NCBI RefSeq assembly: GCF_026241165.1
Contig: NZ_JAPFQN010000002.1
Span: 310,001-374,000, forward strand
DNA: 64,000 bases
Direction of reading: 5' to 3'
From: Mangrovivirga halotolerans
Lineage (GTDB): Bacteria; Bacteroidota; Bacteroidia; Cytophagales; Cyclobacteriaceae
Position numbers and translations under genes: made by a program. This document shows positions 36,957 through 47,464 of the stretch, one piece after another (the first letter of the stretch is position 1; each line of letters starts with the position of its first letter). The notes under the pieces were generated by a model. It was given only the letters and a program-made list of their open reading frames with translations. It searched no databases and had not been told where the DNA came from.

Positions 36957-38597
36957 TTAAGGAGACGTGCTTGATTTATTTTTATTTGATTTTTGTTTAA
37001 ATGTAAGCTTTGCAACCGTTCCTTTTTTCTTTCTGTAATTATATATAATTATTTCATTTGGAGAAATTTGTTCAGAAAGAGTCGGTATGTTAATAGTTCC
37101 TGCTTCTTTACAGTTAAAAAGAACTTCAGCCTTCATATTACCTTGAGAATCTATCTCTGTAAGCGTTGCATTCCATTTTTTCCAGCCATATAAAGTGACA
37201 TAAGTATCATCTTTATCCCTGTTTAAATTCTTTTCATTCTCATTGTAAAGAATGTATAAACGATCTTCAATTGCAGCAACACTATACGAGGAATAGGTTA
37301 ATCCACTTTGTTTTTTTTCTATAAGTTTTGACCAGGCCACGGTTCCATCAGAATTTAAACTTACCACCAGTATATCGTTAAAATGATAAGTTGTTCTGGT
37401 TGAATAGCCTCCATTTCCATTGCTTACTGTATAGGTACTTGAATAATATTTTTCGGCTACTAAAATTACGCCTCCATCATCTTTCAGTATCATTTTATCA
37501 ATATCGAAGCTTTCTAATTCTTCATCTTTCCCCTTCTCTTCTTTCCGCTCAAGTTTTCTCTTTTCCCTATCCGAAGCACCCTCAGATAACAATTCTGTAC
37601 TAAAATCCTGAAAAGAACTGATATCAGTTTCCTTGGTTTTTGAGTTTATCCTCAGATAATATGCACCTTTTATATTTCTTGAACCCTCATTAGAGTAAAA
37701 ACCAGAACAAATGATATTCATAGCTTTATCAGTTCTTATTTGCATGTCATTCAGGAAGTGATCTTCAACCTCAATTTGATTATCATCCATTACTTTGCCT
37801 CTCTGATAAAAACTGATTATCCGGTAATGATAATTCGCATCACCTTTTCTCCTGGTTTTCACCTGCCCCAGAAGGTCTTTTTCTTTATAAAGCCGGCCAA
37901 GCACATGAGCATTCCCATCATTATCTACCAGTAAATCCTTGACGTAAAACATCTTTTCATTGTAAGGTAGAGTAACTTCCTCATGCCAAAGCTCGTTTAG
38001 ATTGGTATCAAAAACGTGCATTCCAAAAGCATCATTTTCCTTATTTTTCCTGGGAAGCTTATAATACACGAACAATTTTGAGCTATCTTTTGAAAGGATA
38101 TAATTAAAGAAACCTTCTTTCCAACTAAACCCCTCTTGCTTAATCACAGACAACTTCTTATAAGACTTGTCAGTCAGTAGTGTATTTTTATCTATTTGCT
38201 GTGCAGCCAGAGTTAAATTTCTGGTTGCAGGATCTTCAAAACTTGACAATAAAATCAGTTTGTCATCTAATTGAACTATACCTTCATAATCTGCCCTTTC
38301 ACCATTGACATTCGGCTCGATTTGAGCTTGCTTTTTAAGTTTTAGCCCATGGTCATACCTGGCTAACTGATACCTGTATCTACCCCTTAAAACAATATCA
38401 GAACTGTTATAAATGGGTGTATTAGATTTAAGAATAAAAAGGTCTTTTTGATCTTTGCCAACGACATTTTTGACCATTATCCCTTTTCTAACTTTTTGAG
38501 TATTCCCCCATTTAATTTCTGCAAAATCAGATTTGTTCTGTGCAAATGAATTATAAAATACTATCAGGAATGTGATAGATAAGAATTTCCATTTCAT
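36957..38597 (-). CDS. secreted hypothetical protein, beta-propeller-like
   Basis: A 546-residue exported protein (signal peptide MKWKFLSITFLIVFYNSFAQ). The body is a series of beta-strand blocks such as DKLILLSSFEDPATRNLTLAAQQID, YVKDLLVDNDGNAHVLGRLY, MILKDDGGVILVAEKYYSS and DILVVSLNSDGTVAWSKLIEKKQ, which look like propeller blades that bind or read a ligand. No T9SS tail, lipobox or enzyme motif is present. A highly charged stretch (EREK-rich, about residues 340-360) lies in the middle. Function unknown; homologues of this type occur widely in Cytophagales. Confidence 0.7.
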   Translation of the reverse strand: MKWKFLSITFLIVFYNSFAQNKSDFAEIKWGNTQKVRKGIMVKNVVGKDQKDLFILKSNTPIYNSSDIVLRGRYRYQLARYDHGLKLKKQAQIEPNVNGERADYEGIVQLDDKLILLSSFEDPATRNLTLAAQQIDKNTLLTDKSYKKLSVIKQEGFSWKEGFFNYILSKDSSKLFVYYKLPRKNKENDAFGMHVFDTNLNELWHEEVTLPYNEKMFYVKDLLVDNDGNAHVLGRLYKEKDLLGQVKTRRKGDANYHYRIISFYQRGKVMDDNQIEVEDHFLNDMQIRTDKAMNIICSGFYSNEGSRNIKGAYYLRINSKTKETDISSFQDFSTELLSEGASDREKRKLERKEEKGKDEELESFDIDKMILKDDGGVILVAEKYYSSTYTVSNGNGGYSTRTTYHFNDILVVSLNSDGTVAWSKLIEKKQSGLTYSSYSVAAIEDRLYILYNENEKNLNRDKDDTYVTLYGWKKWNATLTEIDSQGNMKAEVLFNCKEAGTINIPTLSEQISPNEIIIYNYRKKKGTVAKLTFKQKSNKNKSSTSP

Positions 38598-38876
38598 GAT
38601 ATTAAAAAATAATTGAGTTTAAGTGATAAATTCCTGATTCTCTTCTTGGTATAAATACAAATCTAAAAATTAAATCTTAAAGTACAATTAACTAAAAATT
38701 GAATTTAAAACAACCAACGCCAAAATTTAACATAAAATACCAGACTATTTAAATTGTACTTATAGAATATTTTTTATAATTTAAATAACAGTATTGCAAT
38801 AATTAAACAATACTTACGCACTAATCCCTCGATCTTCGATAATACTAATTATTAACCACCAACAAAACTACTAATC

Positions 38877-41066
38877 ATGAATGCGAAGAAAATCCTACCC
38901 ATGTTTATGGTCGTTATGACTATAAATTTAGCATTTGCTCAACAACCACCGGAGGCTCCGGTCAAAAACCACACACACAAATATCACGGTGATAAACTGG
39001 AAGACCCATATCATTATATGGAAAAATCTGATAAGCCTGAATTTGTGGAATGGCTTAAAGCTCAAAACACCTATGCAAGAAATGTATTAAACTCTATTTC
39101 AGGCAGAAATGAATTACAAAGTAAATTAATGGAACTTGAAAACAGGCAAAAAGCCAGACTTTCCTATGTCAACATCACTGAAAATGACAAATATTTTTAT
39201 GTAAAAAGAACGAAAGATGAAGAGATCGGCAAATTGTACTTGCGAGACAATATATCCGGTTCCGAACAGCTACTATTTGATCCTCAAACATACCAATCTG
39301 CTGAAAACAAGAACTATGTTATAACAGGAGTTTACCCAAGTGATAATGCAGAAAAAGTAGCATTCGAGGTTGCACCAAACGGATCTGAAAATGCGCACCT
39401 TCTTATTATGGATGTTGAATCCAAAAATATTCATCCTGAACTTATTGACAGGGTATGGTTTTCTACAGTCTCCTGGCTCCCTGATGCAAAGCATTTTCTG
39501 TATAACCGGCTTAATTCCGCAGATCTCAATGATCAGGAAAGGGAATTGAATAGTAAAAGCTTTTTACATGAAGTTGGAACTGATCCAAACAAGGATAAAG
39601 AAATTCTTTCTACAAAAAACAATCCGGATCTGGGCATTAAAGCTGAAGAGTTCCCCCTGGTATTTTATGATAAGTACTCTGATAAAGTATATGGTTTAAC
39701 CGTTACGGTAGACAAATATATCACGATGTATATGGCTGATGCTGAAGATTTAAATGAGGATAACATTAGTTGGCAGAAGGTGTTTGAAAAAGAAAATGAA
39801 GTAATGGATTTCGAAACTGATGATGAATACCTCTATTTCATGACTTCAAAAGAGGCTCCTAATTACAAAGTAATGAGAATTCCTGTGGAAAAACCACAAA
39901 TAGAGTTAGCTGAAACAGTTATCCCGGAACACAAAAATGAAGTGTTAAAAGATTTTGATCTTTCCAAAAAAGGAATTTTCTATACTACCCGTAGAAACGG
40001 AGTACAATCAAAATTATATCACCTGACTGAGGCAAATAGCACACCAAAGCATATTGACCTTCCTTTTATTGCCGGAAATGTGAATATCATGACCAAAGGG
40101 CATAAATACGATGATATCTGGGTCAGACTTAACGGATGGACATCTGATTACCGAAGGTTCAAATACAACCCTGATGAAAACTCTTTTAAAGTTGAAGAGT
40201 TAACCGATAGACCGGATTATCCTGAATTTGCAAATTTAGTAGTAGAAGAGGTTATGGTACCTTCTCATGATGGTACGATGGTGCCACTTTCTTTAATTTA
40301 TAAGAAAGGCCTGGAAAGAAATGGTGAAAACCCGGTACTAATGCTTGGTTATGGATCTTATGGAGCATCTATAAACCCGTTTTTTAATCCGAAAGCATTA
40401 ATGTGGACTGCTGAAGGAGGAATATTTGCAATATCTCATGTCCGTGGAGGTGGAGAGCTAGGTGAAAAATGGCACCGGGCAGGCTATAAGTCTACCAAGC
40501 CAAATACCTGGAAAGACTTCATCGCCTGCGCAGAGTATTTGCACTCAGAAAACTATTCGTCTCCACAAAAAACAGCCATTTTTGGAGGAAGTGTCGGAGG
40601 AATATTGATAGGAAGAGCTATGACTGAGCGACCTGACCTTTTTGCAGCGGCAGTTCCAGTTGTGGGCTGTATGAATCCTGTAAGAATGGAAAACTCACCT
40701 AACGGACCAGTAAACACTCCTGAATTTGGCACCACGGAAAACCTGGAAGAATATAAGGCTTTATTGGAAATGGATGCTTATCATCATTTAGAAGATGGAC
40801 GGGCATATCCTGCAACACTTGTTACTGCCGGGTATAATGACCCAAGAGTAGCTGTATGGCAACCAGCAAAGTTTGCAGCTAAATTACAGTCATATAACTC
40901 ATCAAATAATCCGATATTATTTACTGTGGATTTTGAAGGAGGCCATGGAGTTGGGGATACTAAAAGTCAGGAAATCAGAGAAATGACAGACATTCTTAGT
41001 TTCAGTTTATGGCAAACGGGCAATCCTGCATACACAGCAAATATGATTAATATGCGAGATCGATAA
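38877..41066 (+). CDS. prolyl oligopeptidase family (S9A) serine peptidase, secreted
   Basis: A 729-residue peptidase with a leader MNAKKILPMFMVVMTINLAFAQ. An N-terminal beta-propeller (about 30-430) gates the catalytic alpha/beta-hydrolase domain. Triad: S572 in GGSVGG, D655 in GYNDPRV, H690 in EGGHGVGD. The PDPYHYME-like N-terminal block (LEDPYHYMEKSDKPE) is typical of oligopeptidase B/prolyl oligopeptidases. It would cut short peptides, after Pro or basic residues, in the periplasm. Preceded by 279 non-coding bases and followed by a terminator. Confidence 0.93.
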   Translation: MNAKKILPMFMVVMTINLAFAQQPPEAPVKNHTHKYHGDKLEDPYHYMEKSDKPEFVEWLKAQNTYARNVLNSISGRNELQSKLMELENRQKARLSYVNITENDKYFYVKRTKDEEIGKLYLRDNISGSEQLLFDPQTYQSAENKNYVITGVYPSDNAEKVAFEVAPNGSENAHLLIMDVESKNIHPELIDRVWFSTVSWLPDAKHFLYNRLNSADLNDQERELNSKSFLHEVGTDPNKDKEILSTKNNPDLGIKAEEFPLVFYDKYSDKVYGLTVTVDKYITMYMADAEDLNEDNISWQKVFEKENEVMDFETDDEYLYFMTSKEAPNYKVMRIPVEKPQIELAETVIPEHKNEVLKDFDLSKKGIFYTTRRNGVQSKLYHLTEANSTPKHIDLPFIAGNVNIMTKGHKYDDIWVRLNGWTSDYRRFKYNPDENSFKVEELTDRPDYPEFANLVVEEVMVPSHDGTMVPLSLIYKKGLERNGENPVLMLGYGSYGASINPFFNPKALMWTAEGGIFAISHVRGGGELGEKWHRAGYKSTKPNTWKDFIACAEYLHSENYSSPQKTAIFGGSVGGILIGRAMTERPDLFAAAVPVVGCMNPVRMENSPNGPVNTPEFGTTENLEEYKALLEMDAYHHLEDGRAYPATLVTAGYNDPRVAVWQPAKFAAKLQSYNSSNNPILFTVDFEGGHGVGDTKSQEIREMTDILSFSLWQTGNPAYTANMINMRDR

Positions 41067-41090
41067 TTCAGAAAAACAGATAAAATTAAA

Positions 41091-41110
41091 AACCCGGCAC
41101 TTGCCGGGTT
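41091..41110. terminator. terminator between convergent genes
   Basis: AACCCGGCA / TGCCGGGTT with a 2-base loop and seven T residues after it; the A-run on the other side allows use by the converging amine oxidase gene too. Confidence 0.88.
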
Positions 41111-41135
41111 TTTTTACTAGCTGGTTAATATTATC

Positions 41136-42623
41136 TTAAGCTTCATCAACTGCCTTTGCAGCCCTTATACCAGACCTTAGAGCTCCTTCCATTGTACTTC
41201 TTAAAATGGTCGTATGCTCTCCGGCAAAATGAATTCTGCCTTCCGGCTTTTGAAGATCTGCCAAATATTTAGATACATCCCCGGGTCCTGGCCATGAAGG
41301 GCCTCCCAATGAATATGGATCGTAAGTCCAGTCTTTCACTGCACCTCCTTCATAATGATCTTTTAATCCGGGGTGAACTGCATTTAGTGTATTTAAGGCA
41401 TGTGTTAATATTTCTTTTTTATCCTTTTTGCCCCATTTTACAGATTCATCACCATCCATATAGGCTTCCATAATGCATCTGTCTTTGGCCTCAAATGATT
41501 TGTAAGTCGGATGGGTATAAACAAAAGTTGATTTATCTGTGAAGGCCATACTACCCACTCCTTCAGTTTTCCAATATGCGCCATCTACTTGTGCATATCC
41601 TCGGGTTACCTTCAGGTAAGGCATATTTTGAATAGCGTTTTTCTTTCCTTCTGACAAACCGGGTTCGAAACTCACGTTTTTCATGACGTTACATGGCAAT
41701 GTACAAATTACATGATGACCTTTAAAAGACATCGAATTGTCATGTCTCATTCCATCAACAGTTACTCCGTCATTATTATAAGATATTTTTTTTACCTCAA
41801 CACCATATTGAATTTTATCACTGAGTTCTTCAGCCATTTTTCTTGGCAGATTATCATTACCTCCATTTATTATGAAAGGAGCTCCTTGCATAAATAAACC
41901 AAAATCTGATTTTGCTACAGCAAGCATGGATGTCTTTTCAGGAGCAGTCGCATAATATTGTGTCGTTTTTAACAGATCGATAGCTCCTTTACTAGCTCCT
42001 TGCTTCTTGAGATATTGTTCTACAGATATTTTATCAAGAGCGATAACCTCCGGATTACTCCAGTTACTTGGATCATTAATGTCAGGAGGTAGTGTGTCAA
42101 TAATATATTTTTTCACCAGTCCCATAGCACCCAATTCAGCCTCATCTGATCTAATATCAAATGGTAGCACTTCAAGGTTATCACTGGATACCATTCGTTT
42201 ACCAGCAAGGTAATAGGCAGTTCCTCCTACTGGAAATTGCACAGGTTCTTTTTTTAATCCCAATTCAGAAATTAGTTTGTTTGCAGTGGTGTAAGCCTCT
42301 GAAAACATATATCCACCTGCTTCTGCGTTTAAGCCATCTGCAAAAGGTTGTCTGAGTGTTTTAACTCTACCTCCGGAAACAGACCTGGCTTCTAATACTG
42401 TTACATCATGACCCGCTTTGTGTAATTCTCGTGCAGCTGCTAAACCGGACAATCCGGCACCTATAACGATAATTTTCTTGGGTGATGTGGTTCTTCCCTT
42501 TATGGATGATTCTGCTTCTAAATTAAAGGGGACCATTGAAAATGTGGTAAATGCTGTAATTCCGGAAGACAGTTTTATTAGAAAATTCCTCCTGGAATTG
42601 CTATTTGACTGATAAAATGACAT
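41136..42623 (-). CDS. Tat-exported flavin amine oxidase
   Basis: A 495-residue FAD enzyme. The N terminus has a twin-Arg Tat signal (SNSRRNFLIKLSSGITAF). The FAD-binding Rossmann block VIGAGLSGLAAARELHKAGHDVTVLEARSVSGGRV follows at about residues 51-88, and the C-terminal FAD-contact block HFAGEHTT...MEGALRSGIRAAKA at about 465-492. This is the flavin monoamine oxidase/L-amino-acid oxidase family; the expected reaction is oxidation of an amine or amino acid to imine and H2O2 in the periplasm. The exact substrate is not evident. It is convergent with the prolyl oligopeptidase gene. Confidence 0.92.
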   Translation of the reverse strand: MSFYQSNSNSRRNFLIKLSSGITAFTTFSMVPFNLEAESSIKGRTTSPKKIIVIGAGLSGLAAARELHKAGHDVTVLEARSVSGGRVKTLRQPFADGLNAEAGGYMFSEAYTTANKLISELGLKKEPVQFPVGGTAYYLAGKRMVSSDNLEVLPFDIRSDEAELGAMGLVKKYIIDTLPPDINDPSNWSNPEVIALDKISVEQYLKKQGASKGAIDLLKTTQYYATAPEKTSMLAVAKSDFGLFMQGAPFIINGGNDNLPRKMAEELSDKIQYGVEVKKISYNNDGVTVDGMRHDNSMSFKGHHVICTLPCNVMKNVSFEPGLSEGKKNAIQNMPYLKVTRGYAQVDGAYWKTEGVGSMAFTDKSTFVYTHPTYKSFEAKDRCIMEAYMDGDESVKWGKKDKKEILTHALNTLNAVHPGLKDHYEGGAVKDWTYDPYSLGGPSWPGPGDVSKYLADLQKPEGRIHFAGEHTTILRSTMEGALRSGIRAAKAVDEA

Positions 42624-42763
42624 TGACAGATATTTTTTGGTTTAAAATTTCCTCATTTATGAGATTCAGTGTGGCTTTAGTTTTAAAATACAAAATAATT
42701 ACTATATAGTGCAAATTTCACTAAAGGATAAGTATCACTAATTTTCTCAGAAATGATTTATTT

Positions 42764-43402
42764 TCAGTAACCGGAAATATTTTTACCAAGAACTAAGTCT
42801 CTCTTTCCTTCCATAATTCCATCTCCGTTAGCATCAGTTAATTGCAAGATACCATCAGACCCACATCTTGGCTTGTCATTATTTTTTATTTCGTCAGTTA
42901 GATAAGGATCATCAGAAAAAAAGTATGATCCTACCCAATAATACTTCCCGTTTGGTTCCAGTATTATTGGATGAATATGAGCCGGGGTTTTACGATCTGG
43001 ATAATGCCCTGGTTTTAAAGTATAAAATTCATAGTAACCTTCTTCATTAGTTTTTACCCAACCCCGAATATAGCCATGTCTTTTTTCCCAGCCTTCAGAA
43101 TCAGGTGTTGGCTCATAAATTCCATCCTGGTTGGTGTGGTACAAATACATTACCACATCATTTGCCGGTGTTACACCATCTGGTTCATAAATAGTACCGG
43201 AAATCTTGATTTTGGTTCCATCATCTTCAAAATCAGGAAGGGTATCTGTTGCATTTAATTTTCGATCATTAAATTCAAAAACAGCTTCGCATCCTTCGCA
43301 GTTGCCAATGAGGGTCCTTGTACCATAGTTATCATTGGATTCCTGGCCTGAACAAGAAAGAATTGAAATACTTAACAACCCAAGAGTTAGAATACGATAC
43401 AT
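42764..43402 (-). CDS. intradiol ring-cleavage dioxygenase-like lipoprotein
   Basis: A 212-residue lipoprotein from ATG 43402 (MYRILTLGLLSISILSC); the longer frame from 43480 adds 26 residues with no leader. The core has the catechol-dioxygenase beta-sandwich: KISGTIYEPDGVTPANDVVMYLYHTNQDGIY, then RGWVKTNEEGYYEFYTLKPGHYPD and TPAHIHPIILE. The nonheme Fe(III) ligand set Tyr, Tyr, His, His (Y in DGIY, Y in GHYPD, HIH) is complete. Secreted relatives of this fold are common in Bacteroidota; the substrate could be an aromatic diol, but surface location leaves this open. Confidence 0.85.
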   Translation of the reverse strand: MYRILTLGLLSISILSCSGQESNDNYGTRTLIGNCEGCEAVFEFNDRKLNATDTLPDFEDDGTKIKISGTIYEPDGVTPANDVVMYLYHTNQDGIYEPTPDSEGWEKRHGYIRGWVKTNEEGYYEFYTLKPGHYPDRKTPAHIHPIILEPNGKYYWVGSYFFSDDPYLTDEIKNNDKPRCGSDGILQLTDANGDGIMEGKRDLVLGKNISGY

Positions 43403-43544
43403 TTTTATTGCTATTTTAAAAGATTGAAGCATTAAATCCGGGGATAATTTGAAATGGAATTTCTTATTTATATAACGCAATCATTTATTTTCAGGATGTT
43501 AAAATGAGTTAAGATCAAAAATCTTCATTTAACAATAAAGCAAA

Positions 43545-43566
43545 ATACCCGGCATAAACCGGGTAT
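43545..43566 (-). terminator. probable terminator of the TonB C-terminal-domain lipoprotein gene
   Basis: ATACCCGG / CCGGGTAT forms a perfect 8-bp stem with a 6-nt loop just downstream (minus strand) of the 43582-44184 gene; a moderately T-rich tract follows on that strand. Confidence 0.7.
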
Positions 43567-43581
43567 CTCATAATTTATTTA

Positions 43582-44184
43582 TTATTGAAGCTTAAATGTA
43601 ATGGGAAGCTTATATTTGGCATTGACCGGATCTCCATTTTTCATACCGGCTTGCCACTTCGGCATTTCACTAATGACTCTTTTAGCCTCTTCCCTCAATG
43701 CTTCATTTTCAGGTCCACTTTCTATTTCAGGATTAACTATATTTCCATCTTTATCGATTATAAAAGAAACGACCATAGTTCCTTCGACATTATCTCTTCT
43801 CGCAGAAGAAGGATAGCTGATATTTTTTGCGATCCATTTATCCATTTCTTCCTCTCCTCCAATATAGGAAGGTTTAACATCCATCACATTATGAATAATC
43901 ATTCCATCTTCATTGGTGTAATAATCAGAACCATCATTTTTCATCATTTGAGGATCTCCAACATTTGCTACGGATCCATCTGCATCCGCCCCTTCCATCG
44001 GATCAACATCTTCTTCTGTATGTGGTTCAGAAAGAGGCTCCTCAGTCATCGGGGGATCCGGCATTGTTTCCATTGGAACATCTTCATTAATCATGTCATC
44101 CGATTCTTCATCAGACGAATCACTGCTTCCGCAACTGATAGCAAAAAATGCCACCAGAATTAAGGTCATTATATTTTTAGTCAT
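43582..44184 (-). CDS. TonB C-terminal-domain lipoprotein
   Basis: A 200-residue lipoprotein (MTKNIMTLILVAFFAISC) with a long acidic, Met/Asp/Pro-rich linker (about 20-105) and a C-terminal TonB-like domain: MDKWIAKNISYPSSARRDNVEGTMVVSFIIDKDGNIVNPEI...MPKWQAGMKNGDPVNAKYKLPITFKL. TonB C-terminal domains normally contact TonB boxes of outer membrane receptors. Here the anchor is a lipid on Cys instead of the usual inner membrane helix, so it may not transduce energy; lipoprotein versions are common in Bacteroidota. Confidence 0.85.
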   Translation of the reverse strand: MTKNIMTLILVAFFAISCGSSDSSDEESDDMINEDVPMETMPDPPMTEEPLSEPHTEEDVDPMEGADADGSVANVGDPQMMKNDGSDYYTNEDGMIIHNVMDVKPSYIGGEEEMDKWIAKNISYPSSARRDNVEGTMVVSFIIDKDGNIVNPEIESGPENEALREEAKRVISEMPKWQAGMKNGDPVNAKYKLPITFKLQ

Positions 44185-44268
44185 AAGTGTGTAGTTATTT
44201 GGTTAAATAAAAGTTAAATAATTTACTCCTATATGACAATAATTTAATTTCTTAATTGAAATTATCAT

Positions 44269-47160
44269 TTAATATTTCAAAATAAACTCCTGTAGATTTT
44301 CTGAACGTTCCAGAGTAAGTTTTTTCCTCAAACGGTACCTTGCAATCTCGACACCCCGTACTGAAATATTTAATAAATGAGCTATTTCCTTGGTAGAAAG
44401 ATTCATTCTTAAATAAGCACTGAGCTTCATTTCCTGAGGTGTTAATTTGGGATAGTTTTCTTTTAACCGTTTAGTAAAATCACCATGGACCTGGTCAAAA
44501 TGTATAGCGAAATGTTCCCAATCATCATCCGAAGCAATATTCTTTTCAATATTGACCATGATCTTATTAAGCTCTTTTTTTACTTCCTGATTTTTACTTC
44601 GTTTAATGATGGAACTAATATTATGCTTAATACTGTTTATAAAGCTATTTTTATTTAGAAGATGCATCGTTGAAGTAGCCAGTTCCTGGTTTTTGCTTTC
44701 TACTTCTGCCTTTAATTTTTCACTTTTAAGTTTCTCCAGCATTTCTTCAGAAGAACGAAGCTGGGATTCTTTTTGGCTTATTTCCCTTTCCTGGGTCAAT
44801 TCCATTAAACGCTTTTCCTTTTTATGCCTTCTATCTATAAAATAAAATGTGCTTGCTATTATAAATAAAAGGAAAAATGTACCACTTATATAGGCAAAAG
44901 TAGTTCGATACCACGGAGCTACAATCACAAAACTAAATGAGTCTTCCTCACTTATCTGATCATAAATATTAATTGCTCTTACTTTAAAGGTATATGACCC
45001 TTCACGTAAATTAGTGTATTCTTTTACATTCGTTTCTGACCAGCTGCTCCAATCTTCATCATAATTTTCTAATTTATACTGAAACCTGGTATATTTTGAG
45101 CCCTGATAAAATGGTGCACTATATTCAAATTTGATTGAATTATGAGAATAATGATATTCAGGTATCTGCTTATCAGGTAAGTCAGGCTGAAGATTGTCCC
45201 CATCGTAGAAATATCCCGCGTAGACTACGCTGTCCTTCATGGTACTGGTATTATAAACCTTTCTAATCAAAGCATTAAAAGAGGCATTAGAGGGGTCTCC
45301 TCCCTGTTTTGTGTATAAAATAAATCCTTCTTTTGCTCCGTAAAGTACCTGGTTGGAATTTAATATTGACAAGTTTTGCAGATCGTCATTTAACAGACCT
45401 TTAAGCCTGTTGAAAATTTTAGTATTTTTTTCAAAAGTTCCATTTGACTGTCTCAACAGAACTCCAATTTCATTTGAAGATAAATAATAGATGTTACCCA
45501 ATGGATCTTGCTCCATGATACTTATGTTTGATTCCTCATCAAAAAATTTTGAGAAATACTCATCCGGGGCGAATCTGTCAGTTTTTTCATTGTATGAGTA
45601 AATAGTAGTCTCAGTTGAAAAGATCAATCGCCCATTGATTTTCCATACATTTATCAGATAATTTGAAGGTAAACCTTTTTCTATTCCATAAAATTTAACC
45701 TGTACAGAATCAAGCTCATCATGAATATGTAATCTGTAAACTCCTTTATAACCATGAGTCATCCAGATATAGCCGGAATCATCAACTTCCATTACCCGAG
45801 AAGACTCATCAAATCCTTTCAATTTAAGAACAAACTTCAACGACTCACCTTCTCGTTTAAAAAGAAGTAATCCTTTGTATGTTCCACAAATAATATAATC
45901 CGGGTGATTTGGAAGTTCGACAAAAGTCCAGGCTCCCAGAACTTCCGAAATCTGTTCCACCTTTCTATTATTGATCAAAAATGTTCCTAAGTGATGGCCC
46001 ATTAACAGGAAGTCATCAATTTCTTCTATGGAATAAACCTGTCCGCTTGAATTTTCAACAAATGAATAATTTTGAATAGAGGGATCAGTAATATTCTTCG
46101 AATAAAGACCATTATTAGTTCCCAGATAGATTACATCATCCACGACCATTCCATCATAGCCTGTTCCGGGGAGGTTCGATTGCTCACTGATAAGAGTAAA
46201 AGGAACAGTTAATTCAATTACCGAAATACCATTGTTATGTCCCACCCAAAGGTTTCCGTATATATCTTCAAAAAGTGAAAGTACAGTTCTGTTATTTAAT
46301 CCATTTCCCTTATTTAGATAAAATAATATTTTTCCATTTGAATCAGTTATGTATAACCCTTTGTTCTGCGTCCCTATGGCCATATTTCCTGATGATAGCC
46401 GAATGGCAGTATTCACAGAGGCTGAAGAAAATATCTCATGATTTTCTTCATTCCACACTTTATACTTTGTTCCATCCCAGGTATAGACGCCGTGGCTACT
46501 AGTGAAAATCAGCAGGTGGTTATTTGCAATAGGAATAATTGAAGTGACTGCCTTACCCTTAAAGAACTCTCCTTTTTCAAATAGCTTAAGTTTTCCATTA
46601 TCCAGATAAGTCAATCCATATTCAAGTTCATTAACAAACAAACGGTTATTAACAAAATGAAAATTTTCGGGAGCGTAGGTCGGCTCTATTATATCTGTTA
46701 ATTGTCCTTCCTCATTAAATGTGAAAATTTGCCTGAAAGTACAAAAATATAAGTTTTCTCCATCATGAAATATTCTCCATGCTTCATCAAAATTTCTATA
46801 TTTTTCAGGTAGGCTATCTGCAAGAGAAATAAATCTTTCCCCTTCTGGATTTGAAGGAACTATATATCCAAAATTTCCCTGAATAGCAACGTAAATTTTC
46901 CCGCCAGGGCCAATGGTAACGTCCCTCATTTTTGTTCCTCCAGGAACAACATAGCGATTCCAGGATTTGGCATCATACTCAAGCAGCCCAAAATTATTAG
47001 CTACATAGATAAGTCCCTCATTGTTTTGGGTGATCGACCAGTTTTGTATCCCTCCTTCATAATCCTGAGTAGAGAAGTATTTGGTAAAAGGCAATCCTTC
47101 CGCATTTTGTGCTGATGCGTTGAGAGAAACTAAAAATAATATTAAAAACAGGCTTCGCAT
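44269..47160 (-). CDS. one-component regulator: propeller sensor, Y_Y_Y, membrane helix, LuxR-type HTH
   Basis: A 963-residue regulator that probably controls the divergent beta-glucan locus. ATG 47160 (MRSLFLILFLVSLNASAQ) is preferred over the TTG at 47175. The periplasmic part is two-blade-set ligand-binding propeller sequence (about 20-680) followed by a triple-tyrosine (Y_Y_Y) domain near 685-755; one TM helix lies at about 765-787; a cytoplasmic coiled coil (about 790-870) leads to a LuxR-type helix-turn-helix (LTPQEMKLSAYLRMNLSTKEIAHLLNISVRGVEIARYRLRKKL) at the C terminus. Unlike hybrid two-component systems there is no kinase domain, so DNA binding is coupled directly to ligand sensing through the membrane. 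Confidence 0.88.
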   Translation of the reverse strand: MRSLFLILFLVSLNASAQNAEGLPFTKYFSTQDYEGGIQNWSITQNNEGLIYVANNFGLLEYDAKSWNRYVVPGGTKMRDVTIGPGGKIYVAIQGNFGYIVPSNPEGERFISLADSLPEKYRNFDEAWRIFHDGENLYFCTFRQIFTFNEEGQLTDIIEPTYAPENFHFVNNRLFVNELEYGLTYLDNGKLKLFEKGEFFKGKAVTSIIPIANNHLLIFTSSHGVYTWDGTKYKVWNEENHEIFSSASVNTAIRLSSGNMAIGTQNKGLYITDSNGKILFYLNKGNGLNNRTVLSLFEDIYGNLWVGHNNGISVIELTVPFTLISEQSNLPGTGYDGMVVDDVIYLGTNNGLYSKNITDPSIQNYSFVENSSGQVYSIEEIDDFLLMGHHLGTFLINNRKVEQISEVLGAWTFVELPNHPDYIICGTYKGLLLFKREGESLKFVLKLKGFDESSRVMEVDDSGYIWMTHGYKGVYRLHIHDELDSVQVKFYGIEKGLPSNYLINVWKINGRLIFSTETTIYSYNEKTDRFAPDEYFSKFFDEESNISIMEQDPLGNIYYLSSNEIGVLLRQSNGTFEKNTKIFNRLKGLLNDDLQNLSILNSNQVLYGAKEGFILYTKQGGDPSNASFNALIRKVYNTSTMKDSVVYAGYFYDGDNLQPDLPDKQIPEYHYSHNSIKFEYSAPFYQGSKYTRFQYKLENYDEDWSSWSETNVKEYTNLREGSYTFKVRAINIYDQISEEDSFSFVIVAPWYRTTFAYISGTFFLLFIIASTFYFIDRRHKKEKRLMELTQEREISQKESQLRSSEEMLEKLKSEKLKAEVESKNQELATSTMHLLNKNSFINSIKHNISSIIKRSKNQEVKKELNKIMVNIEKNIASDDDWEHFAIHFDQVHGDFTKRLKENYPKLTPQEMKLSAYLRMNLSTKEIAHLLNISVRGVEIARYRLRKKLTLERSENLQEFILKY

Positions 47161-47464
47161 TTTGATAGTAATCAATATCAGCAGGTCACATCACACATCT
47201 TAAAAACAAATTTTGATAAGATTCATTGATGTATTTTAACTAAATAAAAAAGAAAAAGTTTAAGCTCAAAAAAAAGGCTTTTAAATGTAATAAACAAACA
47301 TTTTTGATTGAAATGATGAATAATTGTGAAATTCATAATTAAGCTGTGATGTAGTCATGTTGTATCTCTCTTTTTTGTTTCCTCTATAATAAGGAGTTAT
47401 TTCAATCGATTGCAAAAAACGATTTGCTATAACGTTTTATAATTTTTCTAACCCTAATAAACTT
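47161..47464. promoter_or_regulatory. divergent control region of the beta-glucan locus
   Basis: 304 AT-rich bases between the divergently transcribed regulator and susC. No gene is present. It should hold both promoters and the binding site of the LuxR-type regulator; I cannot name a single operator by eye. Confidence 0.5.

Noticed and set aside
43585-44163. 192-codon open frame on the plus strand
   Set aside because: It is antisense to the TonB C-terminal-domain lipoprotein, which has a clear leader and domain; the plus-strand product is an Ile/Phe/His-rich shadow.
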